Origin: JABAYQ01 sp042091225
GTDB taxonomy: Bacteria; Bacteroidota; Bacteroidia; Flavobacteriales; UBA7312
Assembly: GCA_042091225.1 (NCBI GenBank)
Contig: JBELHW010000023.1
Location: 1 to 23,565 of the forward strand
Direction of reading: 5' to 3'
Length of the DNA: 23,565 bases
The translations under genes were made by a program, and so were the position numbers. Positions 15,329 through 22,294 of the stretch are shown piece by piece. The notes under the pieces were generated by a model. The model worked only from the letters and a program-made list of their open reading frames with translations. It did not search any database and was not told where the DNA came from. The first letter of the stretch is position 1, and every line of letters begins with the position of its first letter.

Positions 15329-15344
15329 ATGAGAAAAAAACACA

Positions 15345-15378
15345 TAAAAAAACCAGCAATTAATGCTGGTTTTTTTGT
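15345..15378. terminator. Bidirectional Rho-independent terminator
   Basis: The stem AACCAGCA (15351-15358) / TGCTGGTT (15364-15371) with a 5-base loop is flanked by an A-run on the left and a T-run on the right. It can therefore stop rightward transcription from the OmpA-domain gene and leftward transcription from rplS. It sits in the middle of the 61-base convergent gap. Confidence 0.9.
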
Positions 15379-15389
15379 GAGATAAAAAA

Positions 15390-15737
15390 TTACCTTCTTT
15401 TTTCTTTAATTCTAGCTTTCTTACCAGTAAGTTCTCTAAGATAAAATATTCTTGCTCTTCTTACTGCACCGGCTTTATTTATTTCTATTTTCTCTATTGC
15501 AGGAGATCCTAAAGGAAAAACTCTTTCTACACCTATACTGCTAGACATTTTTCTAACTGTAAAAGTTTCGACTGACTTTCTGCCTTTTCTTTGAAGAACT
15601 ACCCCTGTAAAAAGCTGGGTTCTTTCTTTATTACCTTCTTTAATTTTGTAGTGAACTGTTACCGTATCTCCAGCACCAAAGTCAGGAAATTCGTTTTTGT
15701 TTGACAATTCGTTTTCTACGTATGATATTTGTTCCAT
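15390..15737 (-). CDS. rplS: 50S ribosomal protein L19
   Basis: L19 sits at the interface of the 30S and 50S subunits. The 115-residue protein shows the family core FGAGDTVTVHYKIKEGNKER (21-40), FTGVVLQRKGRKSVETFTVRK and IGVERVFPLGSPAIEKIEI, and it ends in a lysine/arginine-rich tail. The usual bacterial order rpsP-rimM-trmD-rplS is kept only for trmD-rplS here. A 96-base gap separates it from trmD and may hold its own control signals, including a short hairpin just upstream of the start. Confidence 0.97.
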   Translation of the reverse strand: MEQISYVENELSNKNEFPDFGAGDTVTVHYKIKEGNKERTQLFTGVVLQRKGRKSVETFTVRKMSSSIGVERVFPLGSPAIEKIEINKAGAVRRARIFYLRELTGKKARIKEKRR

Positions 15738-15757
15738 CAGAGTAAATTTAATTTTTT

Positions 15758-15772
15758 TCCTTTAAAAAAGGA
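15758..15772 (-). promoter_or_regulatory. Short hairpin in the rplS leader
   Basis: TCCTTT (15758-15763) and AAAGGA (15767-15772) form a perfect 6-bp inverted repeat with a 3-base loop, about 20 bases upstream of the rplS ATG. No T-run follows it on either strand, so it is not a terminator. It may be a leader structure for L19 autoregulation, or chance in AT-rich sequence. Confidence 0.25.
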
Positions 15773-15833
15773 TTGCAATATTACGATATAATTTTAAAAT
15801 ATGTGTCTTTTTATAAAAAAACATCATAAAAAA

Positions 15834-16505
15834 TTATAGAAGGTCAGGTCTTTGTTTTTTAGTTCGTTCTAGAGCCTGATCTTCTCTCCATTGTTCTATC
15901 TTTTTAAAATGTCCGCTAAGCAATATTTCCGGAACTTTCCAGCCGTTGTAGTCTGCAGGGCGGGTATATACTGGTGGAGCAAGTAAATTGTCTTGAAAAG
16001 AATCGGTTAGGGCAGAGGTTTCGTCCGATATAACTCCTGGAATAAGTCTTATAACGCTATCGCAAAGGATGGCAGCAGCCAATTCTCCACCTGTAAGTAC
16101 GAAATCGCCAACCGATATTTCTTGTGTGATGTAATGGTCTCGTATTCTTTGGTCCACTCCTTTATAATGTCCGCAAAGAATTAGGATGTTTTCGAAAGTT
16201 GAAAGTTGGTTACACATTGGTTGTTTGAGTGTAGAGCCGTCTGGTGTTAAATAAATAACAGAATCGTATTCTCTTTCCTTTTTTAATTGATCTATACAGT
16301 CGGCAATAGGTTGGATAGTCATAACCATTCCGGCTCCGCCTCCAAATTGATAATCGTCTACTTTTTTGTGTTTGTTGGCGGCATATTTACGTATGTCGTG
16401 AATTACTATTTCGACCAATTTTTTGTCTTTCGCACGTTGCAAAATAGAGTGGTCAAATGGGCTTTTCAAAAGCTCGGGATGAATGGTTAGAATATCAATT
16501 CTCAT
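15834..16505 (-). CDS. trmD: tRNA (guanine-N1-)-methyltransferase TrmD
   Basis: TrmD methylates N1 of G37 in tRNAs with G36, using SAM, and so prevents frameshifting. It is a SPOUT (trefoil-knot) enzyme that works as a dimer. The 223-residue protein shows FGGGAGMVM (54-62), LTPDG (86-90), LCGHYKGVDQR (110-120), the knot sequence SVGDFVLTGGELAA (131-144), PPVYTRP (177-183) and VPEILLSGHFKKIEQWR (191-207). Every conserved block is intact. One of its substrates can be the tRNA-Leu(GAG) encoded about 1.5 kb upstream. A TATTTTTG box lies 4 bases before the ATG. Confidence 0.97.
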   Translation of the reverse strand: MRIDILTIHPELLKSPFDHSILQRAKDKKLVEIVIHDIRKYAANKHKKVDDYQFGGGAGMVMTIQPIADCIDQLKKEREYDSVIYLTPDGSTLKQPMCNQLSTFENILILCGHYKGVDQRIRDHYITQEISVGDFVLTGGELAAAILCDSVIRLIPGVISDETSALTDSFQDNLLAPPVYTRPADYNGWKVPEILLSGHFKKIEQWREDQALERTKKQRPDLL

Positions 16506-16509
16506 TTTT

Positions 16510-16517
16510 CAAAAATA
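16510..16517 (-). promoter_or_regulatory. Possible -7 promoter box for trmD
   Basis: TATTTTTG on the minus strand fits TAnnTTTG but ends only 4 bases before the trmD ATG, so a start from it would give a leaderless message. No -33 TTG is present. It may be chance in this AT-rich gap. Confidence 0.25.
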
Positions 16518-16576
16518 AACAATATTTTTTTAGATCTCTAGTTTTTTTAAATGCTTATTTGCTAAGAAATACCTAC

Positions 16577-16589
16577 TGACAAGTTGTCA
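16577..16589. repeat. Perfect inverted repeat TGACAA-G-TTGTCA
   Basis: A 6-bp perfect inverted repeat around a single G, upstream of trmD in an otherwise AT-rich non-coding stretch (16506-16710). It has the size and symmetry of a dimeric repressor operator. No regulator is known for it, and the gap holds no gene that I can support. Confidence 0.3.
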
Positions 16590-16600
16590 ATTAAAATTTG

Positions 16601-16625
16601 TAAAACACATAAAATCAGTGTTTTA
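16601..16625. repeat. Inverted repeat, possible weak terminator of the S74 gene
   Basis: TAAAACAC (16601-16608) and GTGTTTTA (16618-16625) form a perfect 8-bp stem with a 9-base loop, 85 bases past the ancestral stop of the S74 gene. The stem is AT-rich, and the minus-strand tail (CAAATTTTAATT) is only partly T-rich. Confidence 0.3.
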
Positions 16626-16710
16626 AAATAATATAAATAAATCTTTAGTTTAGGTATAAATATTACTTATTTAAAAATACGTTTTTGACTAAGTCCCTTC
16701 TTTTTTTTAC

Positions 16711-16821
16711 TTATTTCTCTATAAATTTTTCTATTTCTTCTAGCCTTTCTATTAGAGATTTCATAGTTCTTTTTTGCTTGGTAATTTCTTTTTTTTGGCT
16801 GTCAATAATGGCTTGTTGTTC
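16711..16821 (-). pseudogene. Detached C-terminal coiled coil of the S74 protein
   Basis: Directly after the TAA stop of the S74 gene the same frame continues for 36 codons (EQQAIIDSQKKEITKQKRTM..., ending in ERLEEIEKFIEK) to a TAA at 16711-16713. This is a heptad-like, charged coiled coil of the kind that normally follows 'YAEFVAPIVKAM' in Bacteroidota S74 proteins. It has no good start codon of its own. The intervening TAA is one base from CAA (Gln), which would give the usual 'KAMQEQQ' sequence. Confidence 0.8.
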
Positions 16822-17880
16822 TTACATGGCTTTAACTATTGGAGCTACAAATTCGGCATAGCGTAGGGCATAGGTGCTTTCTTTATTTTGGGGTTTGTCA
16901 ATTCCGTGAAAATCAAAATTTAAGCTATCGGCTAGGTTTTCCACTTCTTGAGCCAAAAAGCCTATTTGTATTTGCTGATATAGTTTTTTGTATTGTTTGT
17001 CTAAATCCATTTTTTCCAAATCTGAGTAAATAGAATCCATTTTTCCTTGGGTATGGTGGTGGTCTAAGGCTTTAAAGTTAACATTATATGTAACGGGTTT
17101 TAGGCCCATAATGAAATCCAAGCTAACAACATTTTCTTTTATATTTTCTTTAAATCGCATATCGGAAACAGTACTCCATGCCACAGGTCCTCCAATACTG
17201 TTAACGCTATTACTTCCAAATCGCATTTGATTAGTTGCGGTAATTACCGAGTTGGCTCCTATAGCGGTAGATTTGTTATAACTCCCCAAGAGATAGGCTC
17301 GGGCTCCTACAGCAGTATTTTGTATTCCTAAGCAAGAATTTAAAGTATTTGTACCCAAAGCAACATTATGATATCCTGTGGTTACGCTACCCAAACTTAG
17401 TGTTCCAAGTGCTACATTATCACTTCCTGAAGTTACTTCTTGAAGTGGGCCACTACCAATTCCAATATTATTTCTGCTGTATGAACCAGTTTCGTTTTCT
17501 CCATTATATTGACCAATGTAAATACTTTCAGGGTTAATTATACGTCCTTTTTTTCTTATTTGTAAAACTTCGCTATTGTGTATTCTGATTTTGAGTGGCT
17601 GATTATTGGTAGTGCCCAAAAAGTTGGAAGTATCAACTGCGTTTCCTGTCAAACTCCATCCGCTTGTTGTTATGTCTTGAATGGGTATCCAGCTTGATCC
17701 GTTATAGTAGTAAAGTATACTATTTTGAACATTAAAAGCTAAGTTACCTCTTATTGGGTTAGCTATGGCATTTATGGCAGCGAGGTTGGTAAAATTATGA
17801 GCGGTAATTAATTGTTGAGCACTTTGAGAAAAGGAGGAAAGGGCAGTTAATAGCCCAGCCATTAGTAGTAGTTTTTTCAT
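16822..17880 (-). CDS. Secreted protein with trimeric-head repeats and S74 (intramolecular chaperone) domain, truncated by TAA
   Basis: A 352-residue exported protein. The signal peptide is MKKLLLMAGLLTALSSFSQS (cleavage near 19). Residues about 138-215 contain head-type repeats like those of trimeric adhesins (NIGIGSGPL, NVALGTLSL, NVALGTNTL, TAVGARAY, TAIGANSV). From about 235 comes a Peptidase S74 / endosialidase-chaperone domain: SDMRFKENIKE (239-249), IGFLAQEVE (306-314) and ALRYAEFVAPIVKAM (338-352). Ser239 and Lys244 have the spacing of the autocleavage dyad in phage endosialidase chaperones. The family is known for trimerising and then cutting itself off. The usual C-terminal coiled coil is separated by the TAA at 16822-16824. 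It is probably a cell-surface protein; whether the truncated form still trimerises is unclear. Confidence 0.85.
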   Translation of the reverse strand: MKKLLLMAGLLTALSSFSQSAQQLITAHNFTNLAAINAIANPIRGNLAFNVQNSILYYYNGSSWIPIQDITTSGWSLTGNAVDTSNFLGTTNNQPLKIRIHNSEVLQIRKKGRIINPESIYIGQYNGENETGSYSRNNIGIGSGPLQEVTSGSDNVALGTLSLGSVTTGYHNVALGTNTLNSCLGIQNTAVGARAYLLGSYNKSTAIGANSVITATNQMRFGSNSVNSIGGPVAWSTVSDMRFKENIKENVVSLDFIMGLKPVTYNVNFKALDHHHTQGKMDSIYSDLEKMDLDKQYKKLYQQIQIGFLAQEVENLADSLNFDFHGIDKPQNKESTYALRYAEFVAPIVKAM

Positions 17881-17931
17881 GTAATAATTAAGTTATATGC
17901 TAAGTTAAGAAAAAAAAGCATAAATAAAAAG

Positions 17932-18015
17932 TGCCCAGAATGAGATTCGAACTCATACACTCGTTAGAGCACAGCCCCCTCAAGGCTGCGTGTCTACCAA
18001 TTTCACCACCTGGGC
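17932..18015 (-). tRNA. tRNA-Leu (anticodon GAG)
   Basis: An 84-base class II tRNA. The acceptor stem GCCCAGG pairs with TCTGGGC. The anticodon arm CAGCC-TTGAGGG-GGCTG gives anticodon GAG, which reads CUC and CUU. A long variable arm follows, then the T arm with GTTCGAATC. The discriminator is A and no CCA is encoded. The S74 gene lies downstream on the same strand. Confidence 0.95.
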
Positions 18016-18020
18016 CTAAC

Positions 18021-18044
18021 AAAAAAACCCGATAATTTCGGGTT
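18021..18044 (-). terminator. Rho-independent terminator between the two tRNA genes
   Basis: AACCCGA (18026-18032) pairs with TCGGGTT (18038-18044). On the minus strand the stem is followed by a run of T. It lies just past the 3' end of tRNA-Lys and 5 bases before the 5' end of tRNA-Leu. Confidence 0.75.
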
Positions 18045-18052
18045 AATTTTAG

Positions 18053-18125
18053 TGACCTGGCTGGGGCTCGAACCCAGGACCCTCTCCTTAAAAGGGAGAT
18101 GCTCTACCAACTGAGCTACCAGGTC
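18053..18125 (-). tRNA. tRNA-Lys (anticodon TTT)
   Basis: A 73-base tRNA with acceptor stem GACCTGG/CCAGGTC, D arm GCTCAGTTGGTAGAGC, anticodon loop CTTTTAA (anticodon TTT, reading AAA and AAG) and T arm CTGGGTTCGAGCCCCAG. The discriminator is A and no CCA is encoded. A full -33/-7 promoter lies just upstream. Confidence 0.97.
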
Positions 18126-18145
18126 GTTTTTGCTTAAAAGCGGTG

Positions 18146-18175
18146 CAAATATAATTGCATTATTTTATATTACAA
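18146..18175 (-). promoter_or_regulatory. Full Bacteroidota promoter for tRNA-Lys
   Basis: On the minus strand a TTG (18173-18175) is followed by exactly 19 bases and then TATATTTG (18146-18153). This is the TTG-N19-TAnnTTTG arrangement of Bacteroidota housekeeping promoters. It ends 20 bases before the tRNA-Lys 5' end and is the best-formed promoter in the window. Confidence 0.8.
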
Positions 18176-18219
18176 CATTAGCTGACGTTTTTTTTTCTAA
18201 TTTCAAAAATTAGGTTTTA

Positions 18220-19383
18220 CTAGATTTCTTTGCACCTTTCGAATATGGCATCGGGATTAAATAATTTTCGATATGTTTTTAGAGTCATGTATTTTTCAGC
18301 TCCTAAATTATCAATAATGTGTATCATTTTGGGGTTGAAGTCTCCGATCCAGGTAATAATTAGTTTTTTGTAGTTGGACGATTCGCTATCGAATTGTTTT
18401 TTAATTGCCATAATTAGAGCTCCTTCTAATCCTTTTTTCTGGTGGTCGGGACTAACTCCGAAAGCTAATCCGAAAACGTTATCGCATTTTTTTATTTTCT
18501 TATAAAAAAGAAATTTGATTTTACCAATCAGATTAAGGTTTCCTTTAATGTGCTTGAATATTTGGTTTAGTTCAGGAAGTGCAATAAAAAATGCAACCGG
18601 CTCTTGCTTATAATATGCGAACCAGATTAGCTGCTCATCCATTACTGGCTTCATTGCTCTCATAATTGCTCTTGCCTGAGATGCAGCCATTCCTTTAAAA
18701 TTGTTGTGGCTTGTCCAGGCTTTATTGTAAACGGTTCTGAAATCTTCGGCATATTCGAACATTTTTTTAGTTTGAAGGTGTCGAAAACTGTAGTCTTTAT
18801 TTTTTAATATCCTATCGGATCTATCTTTGTATTTTTGATTAATTTCTTGATTAATTTCTCTGGAGTAAACGTATTGCTCAAAATAAGTTTGGAAACCATA
18901 CGCTTCGAAAAAAGCTTGGTAATATTTTGGTTGATAAGCATTTCCATAAACTGGAGGATTTTCGAATCCTTCAACTAATAGACCCCAATACTTATCTTTT
19001 TCTCCAAAGTTTATTGGTCCGTCCATTGCTTCCATCCCTTTACTTTGCAACCATTGTTTTGCTTTTTCAAACATTTTATGGGCTACTTCTTTATTTTCAA
19101 TGGATTCGAAAAATCCTATTCCTCCTGTAGCTTGTTTTTCTGTTTTAGCTGTTTTGTAGTTTATAAATGCGGCTATTCGTCCAACATATTTTCCCGATTT
19201 GTTTTTTACAACCCATCTGATGGCTTCCCCATGTCTAAAATATTTATTTTTTTTCTTGTCGAATATCTTTTCTACTTCTTGTTTTATGTGTGGAATCCAG
19301 TTTTTATCGTTTTGATAAATAGTAAACGGTATTTTATGAAACTCATTTGTTAATTTACTATTATTTACTTCTAAAATTGTCAT
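18220..19383 (-). CDS. GNAT-fold protein, YghO-like
   Basis: A 387-residue cytoplasmic protein. It looks like the YghO-like group of GNAT-fold proteins common in Bacteroidota, whose substrate is unknown. The N-terminal half has the RHGEAIRWVVKNKSGKYVGRIAAF region (50-73) and the distinctive block MDGPINFGEKDKYWGLLVEG (120-139) with PPVYGNAYQP. The C-terminal half has a canonical GNAT acetyl-CoA-binding turn, FGVSPDHQKKGLEGALI (308-324), and a closing NLGAEKYMTLKTYRK. It is divergent from the SDR gene, with only 44 bases between the two start codons. The gene appears intact. Confidence 0.8.
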   Translation of the reverse strand: MTILEVNNSKLTNEFHKIPFTIYQNDKNWIPHIKQEVEKIFDKKKNKYFRHGEAIRWVVKNKSGKYVGRIAAFINYKTAKTEKQATGGIGFFESIENKEVAHKMFEKAKQWLQSKGMEAMDGPINFGEKDKYWGLLVEGFENPPVYGNAYQPKYYQAFFEAYGFQTYFEQYVYSREINQEINQKYKDRSDRILKNKDYSFRHLQTKKMFEYAEDFRTVYNKAWTSHNNFKGMAASQARAIMRAMKPVMDEQLIWFAYYKQEPVAFFIALPELNQIFKHIKGNLNLIGKIKFLFYKKIKKCDNVFGLAFGVSPDHQKKGLEGALIMAIKKQFDSESSNYKKLIITWIGDFNPKMIHIIDNLGAEKYMTLKTYRKLFNPDAIFERCKEI

Positions 19384-19427
19384 TTATATTGCCGATATTT
19401 GTTACAGCAAATTAAGTTGAAATTTAA

Positions 19428-20231
19428 ATGAAAAACAAAGTCGTTGTAATAACTGGCTCCTCTTCGGGCATTGGCGAAGCTTGTGCAAGATTATTTGCTT
19501 CTATGGGCTCTAAGGTAGTGTTGGCAGCCAGAAACGAACAAGCTTTGAAAGATATTACCCAAGAGCTTAATGGTTCTGGTTTCGATACCACTTATTTTGT
19601 AACCGATGTTAGCCAAGAAAACGACTGCCAACAACTGATAGAAAAAACTATCTCCCACTATGGTAAATTAGATGTTTTAATAAATAATGCTGGTATTTCT
19701 ATGCGAGCTATTTTAAACGACTTAGACCCTTCGGTTGTTCGTAAGGTAATGGATGTAAACTTTTTTGGTACTGTTTATTGTACTAAGTATGCTTTGGCTC
19801 ATCTTCTTAAAACCAAAGGATCTGTAGTAGGGGTTTCCTCCATTGCTGGCTATAAAGGTTTGCCTGGAAGGTGTGCATATTCTGCCTCCAAATTTGCCAT
19901 GCAAGGTTTTTTAGAATCCCTTCGCTTAGAAAACTTACAAAAAAACTTACACGTCCTGATTGCCTGTCCCGGATTTACTGCTTCCAACATTCGTAATAGT
20001 GCCCTCAATAAAGATGGCCAAGTGCAGTCGGAAAGTCCTAGAGACGAACAAAAAATGATGGGCCCAGAGGAGGTGGCAGCACACATTTATCAAGCGCTTA
20101 ACAAACGACAAAATACACTAGTTTTGACCCTTAATGGAAAACTTACCGTATTTTTGAACAAACTTTTTCCTAAATTAGTGGACCGATTAGTTTTCAATCA
20201 TTTGAAGAAAGAACCAAACTCACCATTTTAA
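19428..20231 (+). CDS. Short-chain dehydrogenase/reductase (classical SDR)
   Basis: A 267-residue NAD(P)-dependent oxidoreductase. The cofactor-binding TGSSSGIGEA (9-18), NNAG (86-89), Asn111, the catalytic serine in VSSIAG (136-141) and the YSASK motif (151-155; Tyr151, Lys155) are all present. The basic residues AARNEQ (33-38) after the second strand suggest NADP(H). The C-terminal extension after residue 235 is hydrophobic and basic, which hints at loose membrane association. The substrate is not identifiable; relatives act on keto-lipids, sugars and steroids. It is followed by aroK after 14 bases and is likely co-transcribed with it. Confidence 0.9.
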   Translation: MKNKVVVITGSSSGIGEACARLFASMGSKVVLAARNEQALKDITQELNGSGFDTTYFVTDVSQENDCQQLIEKTISHYGKLDVLINNAGISMRAILNDLDPSVVRKVMDVNFFGTVYCTKYALAHLLKTKGSVVGVSSIAGYKGLPGRCAYSASKFAMQGFLESLRLENLQKNLHVLIACPGFTASNIRNSALNKDGQVQSESPRDEQKMMGPEEVAAHIYQALNKRQNTLVLTLNGKLTVFLNKLFPKLVDRLVFNHLKKEPNSPF

Positions 20232-20245
20232 AACCATAAAGACAC

Positions 20246-20743
20246 ATGAGAATTTTTTTAGTAGGTTATATGGGTAGCGGCAAAAGCACCCTTGGCAAAA
20301 AACTTGCACACAATTTAGAGTTAGATTTTATTGATCTTGATTCGTATATCGAAAAAGAAGAAGGAAGAACAATTGCTGCTATTTTCGATGAGGATGGAGA
20401 AGATTATTTCCGTAAACTAGAAAGAGTTTATTTACACCGAATAATAGACAATGACGATGTAGTTATTTCTACCGGAGGAGGGACTCCATGCTATTTTGAT
20501 AATATGGAGCAAATGAACGATTATGGCAAAACGGTATATATTAACATGCACCCCAAAGCTCTAATTCCTAGGCTACAATCTTCGGCCCAATTACGTCCTT
20601 TAATAAAGGGCTTGGAAGGAGTGGAGTTGCTAGATTATATTTATAAAACTTTAAGAGATAGAGAGTTTTATTACAAAAAATCTCATTTTACGGTTCCAGG
20701 ATTTAGTTTGAATGCTAAAAAACTACAAGAACTTATTTCTTAA
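20246..20743 (+). CDS. aroK: Shikimate kinase
   Basis: Phosphorylates shikimate at O3 with ATP, the fifth step of the shikimate pathway. The 165-residue protein has the Walker A motif GYMGSGKST (7-15), the shikimate-binding acidic pair in DLDSYIE (30-36), the conserved FRKLE arginine (Arg57), the STGGGTP loop (75-81) and LRPL (116-119) in the lid, whose arginine contacts ATP and shikimate. Length and order are typical. It lies between an SDR gene and hutH. Confidence 0.95.
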   Translation: MRIFLVGYMGSGKSTLGKKLAHNLELDFIDLDSYIEKEEGRTIAAIFDEDGEDYFRKLERVYLHRIIDNDDVVISTGGGTPCYFDNMEQMNDYGKTVYINMHPKALIPRLQSSAQLRPLIKGLEGVELLDYIYKTLRDREFYYKKSHFTVPGFSLNAKKLQELIS

Positions 20744-20773
20744 TATTTTCAACTACTTAACCTTTAATATATT

Positions 20774-22294
20774 TTGAAAGTTCATCATATTAATAGCAAG
20801 CCCCTAAAAATTGATGATTTAATCGAAATCATCGATCAAAATTTTAGTCTAGCGCTTTCTCAAGAGAGTAAGACAAATATTGTTGCTTGTAGAAATTTTA
20901 TAGATAAGAAGAGCTTGGAAACTTCAAGCCCAATTTATGGGGTTAATACTGGCTTCGGATCATTATGTGACCAGATTATCCCTAGTCAAGATTTAGAGAC
21001 TCTTCAGAAGAATTTGGTTATGTCTCATGCCTGTGGTTTGGGCCCTGAAATTCCTTCTTCTATAGTAAAATTAATGATTTTATTGAAAGTTCAATCGCTT
21101 AGCTACGGACATTCTGGGGTTCAGCTCGAAACAGTAGAACGACTAATCGATTTTTATAATAACGATATTATTCCTGTTGTTTACCAGCAAGGCTCATTAG
21201 GAGCATCCGGAGATTTAGCTCCTTTGGCACACCTTTCTCTTCCGCTTTTAGGAATGGGTGAGGTATATTACAAAGCAGAAAAGATGGGTGGAGAAAAGTT
21301 ACTTTCTTTAATGGGTTGGCAAGCAATTAAGCTAAAATCTAAAGAAGGATTGGCACTTTTAAACGGAACTCAAATGATGAGTGCTTATGGCCTTTGGAGT
21401 TTGATAAAGTCTTTTAAATACTGCTATTTGTCCGACATGATTGCTGCTTTATCTTTAGATTCTTTTGATTGTAGAATAGAGCCTTTTCATGCTAAGGTTC
21501 ATGAGTTAAGGCCACACAAGGGTCAGCTAACAACTGCTAAAAATATTAGAGAATTTTTGAGCGATAGTCAATTAATAAAATCTCCAAAGAAACAAGTTCA
21601 AGATCCTTATTCTTTTAGGTGTGTTCCTCAAGTTCATGGTGCATCTAAAGATGTTGTTGTTTATGCTCACGAGGTTATATTAACAGAAATTAATTCTGTA
21701 ACCGATAACCCTAATATTTTTGTGGAAGATAATTTGGTTGTTTCGGCAGGTAATTTTCATGGCCAACCTCTTGCTTTAGCAACAGATCATTTAGCTATTG
21801 CTCTAGCCGAATTAGGCAGTATTTCCGAACGTAGAACGTTTCAGCTCATCTCTGGTCAAAGGCAACTTCCTCCATATTTAGTTTCTAAACCAGGCTTAAA
21901 TTCTGGTTTTATGATCCCTCAATATACTGCAGCCAGTATTGTTAGCCAGAATAAACAACTTTGTACTCCAGCGTCTGTGGATAGTATTGTTTCCTCTAAC
22001 GGACAAGAAGACCATGTAAGTATGGGTGCCAATAGCGCAACTAAATTGTTTAAAGTGGTTGAGAATTTAGAAAAAGTATTGGCAATCGAACTAATGACAG
22101 CATCGCAGGCTTTATCTTTTAGAAGTTTACAAACTTCTGATTTTTTACATCAATTTGTTTCTAGCTTCAGAGAAAAAGTAGCTGTTCAGCAAGTCGATAG
22201 TGAATTGCATTTAAGTATAAATAAATCTATTTCTTTTATCCAACATCTTGAAATAGATAAACAAGAAATGCTTTTTAATATTTACGACAAATAA
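20774..22294 (+). CDS. hutH: Histidine ammonia-lyase HutH (TTG start)
   Basis: HutH converts L-histidine to urocanate and ammonia, the first step of histidine use. The MIO cofactor forms from Ala144-Ser145-Gly146 in GSLGASGDLAPLAHL (140-154). Tyr55 in YGVNTGFG and the SHACGLG segment (84-90) also mark the active site, and His85 favours histidine as substrate over phenylalanine. The 506-residue length is normal. The start is TTG: an in-frame TAA lies three codons upstream (20765-20767) and no ATG is in reach before conserved sequence. It follows aroK by 30 bases. Its 3' end overlaps the converging methyltransferase gene by 20 bases. The other hut genes present are about 10 kb away. Confidence 0.95.
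   Translation: MKVHHINSKPLKIDDLIEIIDQNFSLALSQESKTNIVACRNFIDKKSLETSSPIYGVNTGFGSLCDQIIPSQDLETLQKNLVMSHACGLGPEIPSSIVKLMILLKVQSLSYGHSGVQLETVERLIDFYNNDIIPVVYQQGSLGASGDLAPLAHLSLPLLGMGEVYYKAEKMGGEKLLSLMGWQAIKLKSKEGLALLNGTQMMSAYGLWSLIKSFKYCYLSDMIAALSLDSFDCRIEPFHAKVHELRPHKGQLTTAKNIREFLSDSQLIKSPKKQVQDPYSFRCVPQVHGASKDVVVYAHEVILTEINSVTDNPNIFVEDNLVVSAGNFHGQPLALATDHLAIALAELGSISERRTFQLISGQRQLPPYLVSKPGLNSGFMIPQYTAASIVSQNKQLCTPASVDSIVSSNGQEDHVSMGANSATKLFKVVENLEKVLAIELMTASQALSFRSLQTSDFLHQFVSSFREKVAVQQVDSELHLSINKSISFIQHLEIDKQEMLFNIYDK

Noticed and set aside
16711..17880. Prophage tail-fibre gene
   Set aside because: S74 domains occur in phage tail spikes, but this protein has a signal peptide and adhesin-like head repeats, and there are no phage genes nearby. 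A secreted Bacteroidota surface protein fits better.
17932..18125. tRNA-associated integration site with a mobile element
   Set aside because: No integrase, direct repeat of a tRNA 3' end or atypical gene cargo is visible on either side.
20774..22294. Phenylalanine or tyrosine ammonia-lyase
   Set aside because: The Ser-His pair at 84-85, the overall sequence and the presence of hutI and ftcD fit histidine ammonia-lyase.
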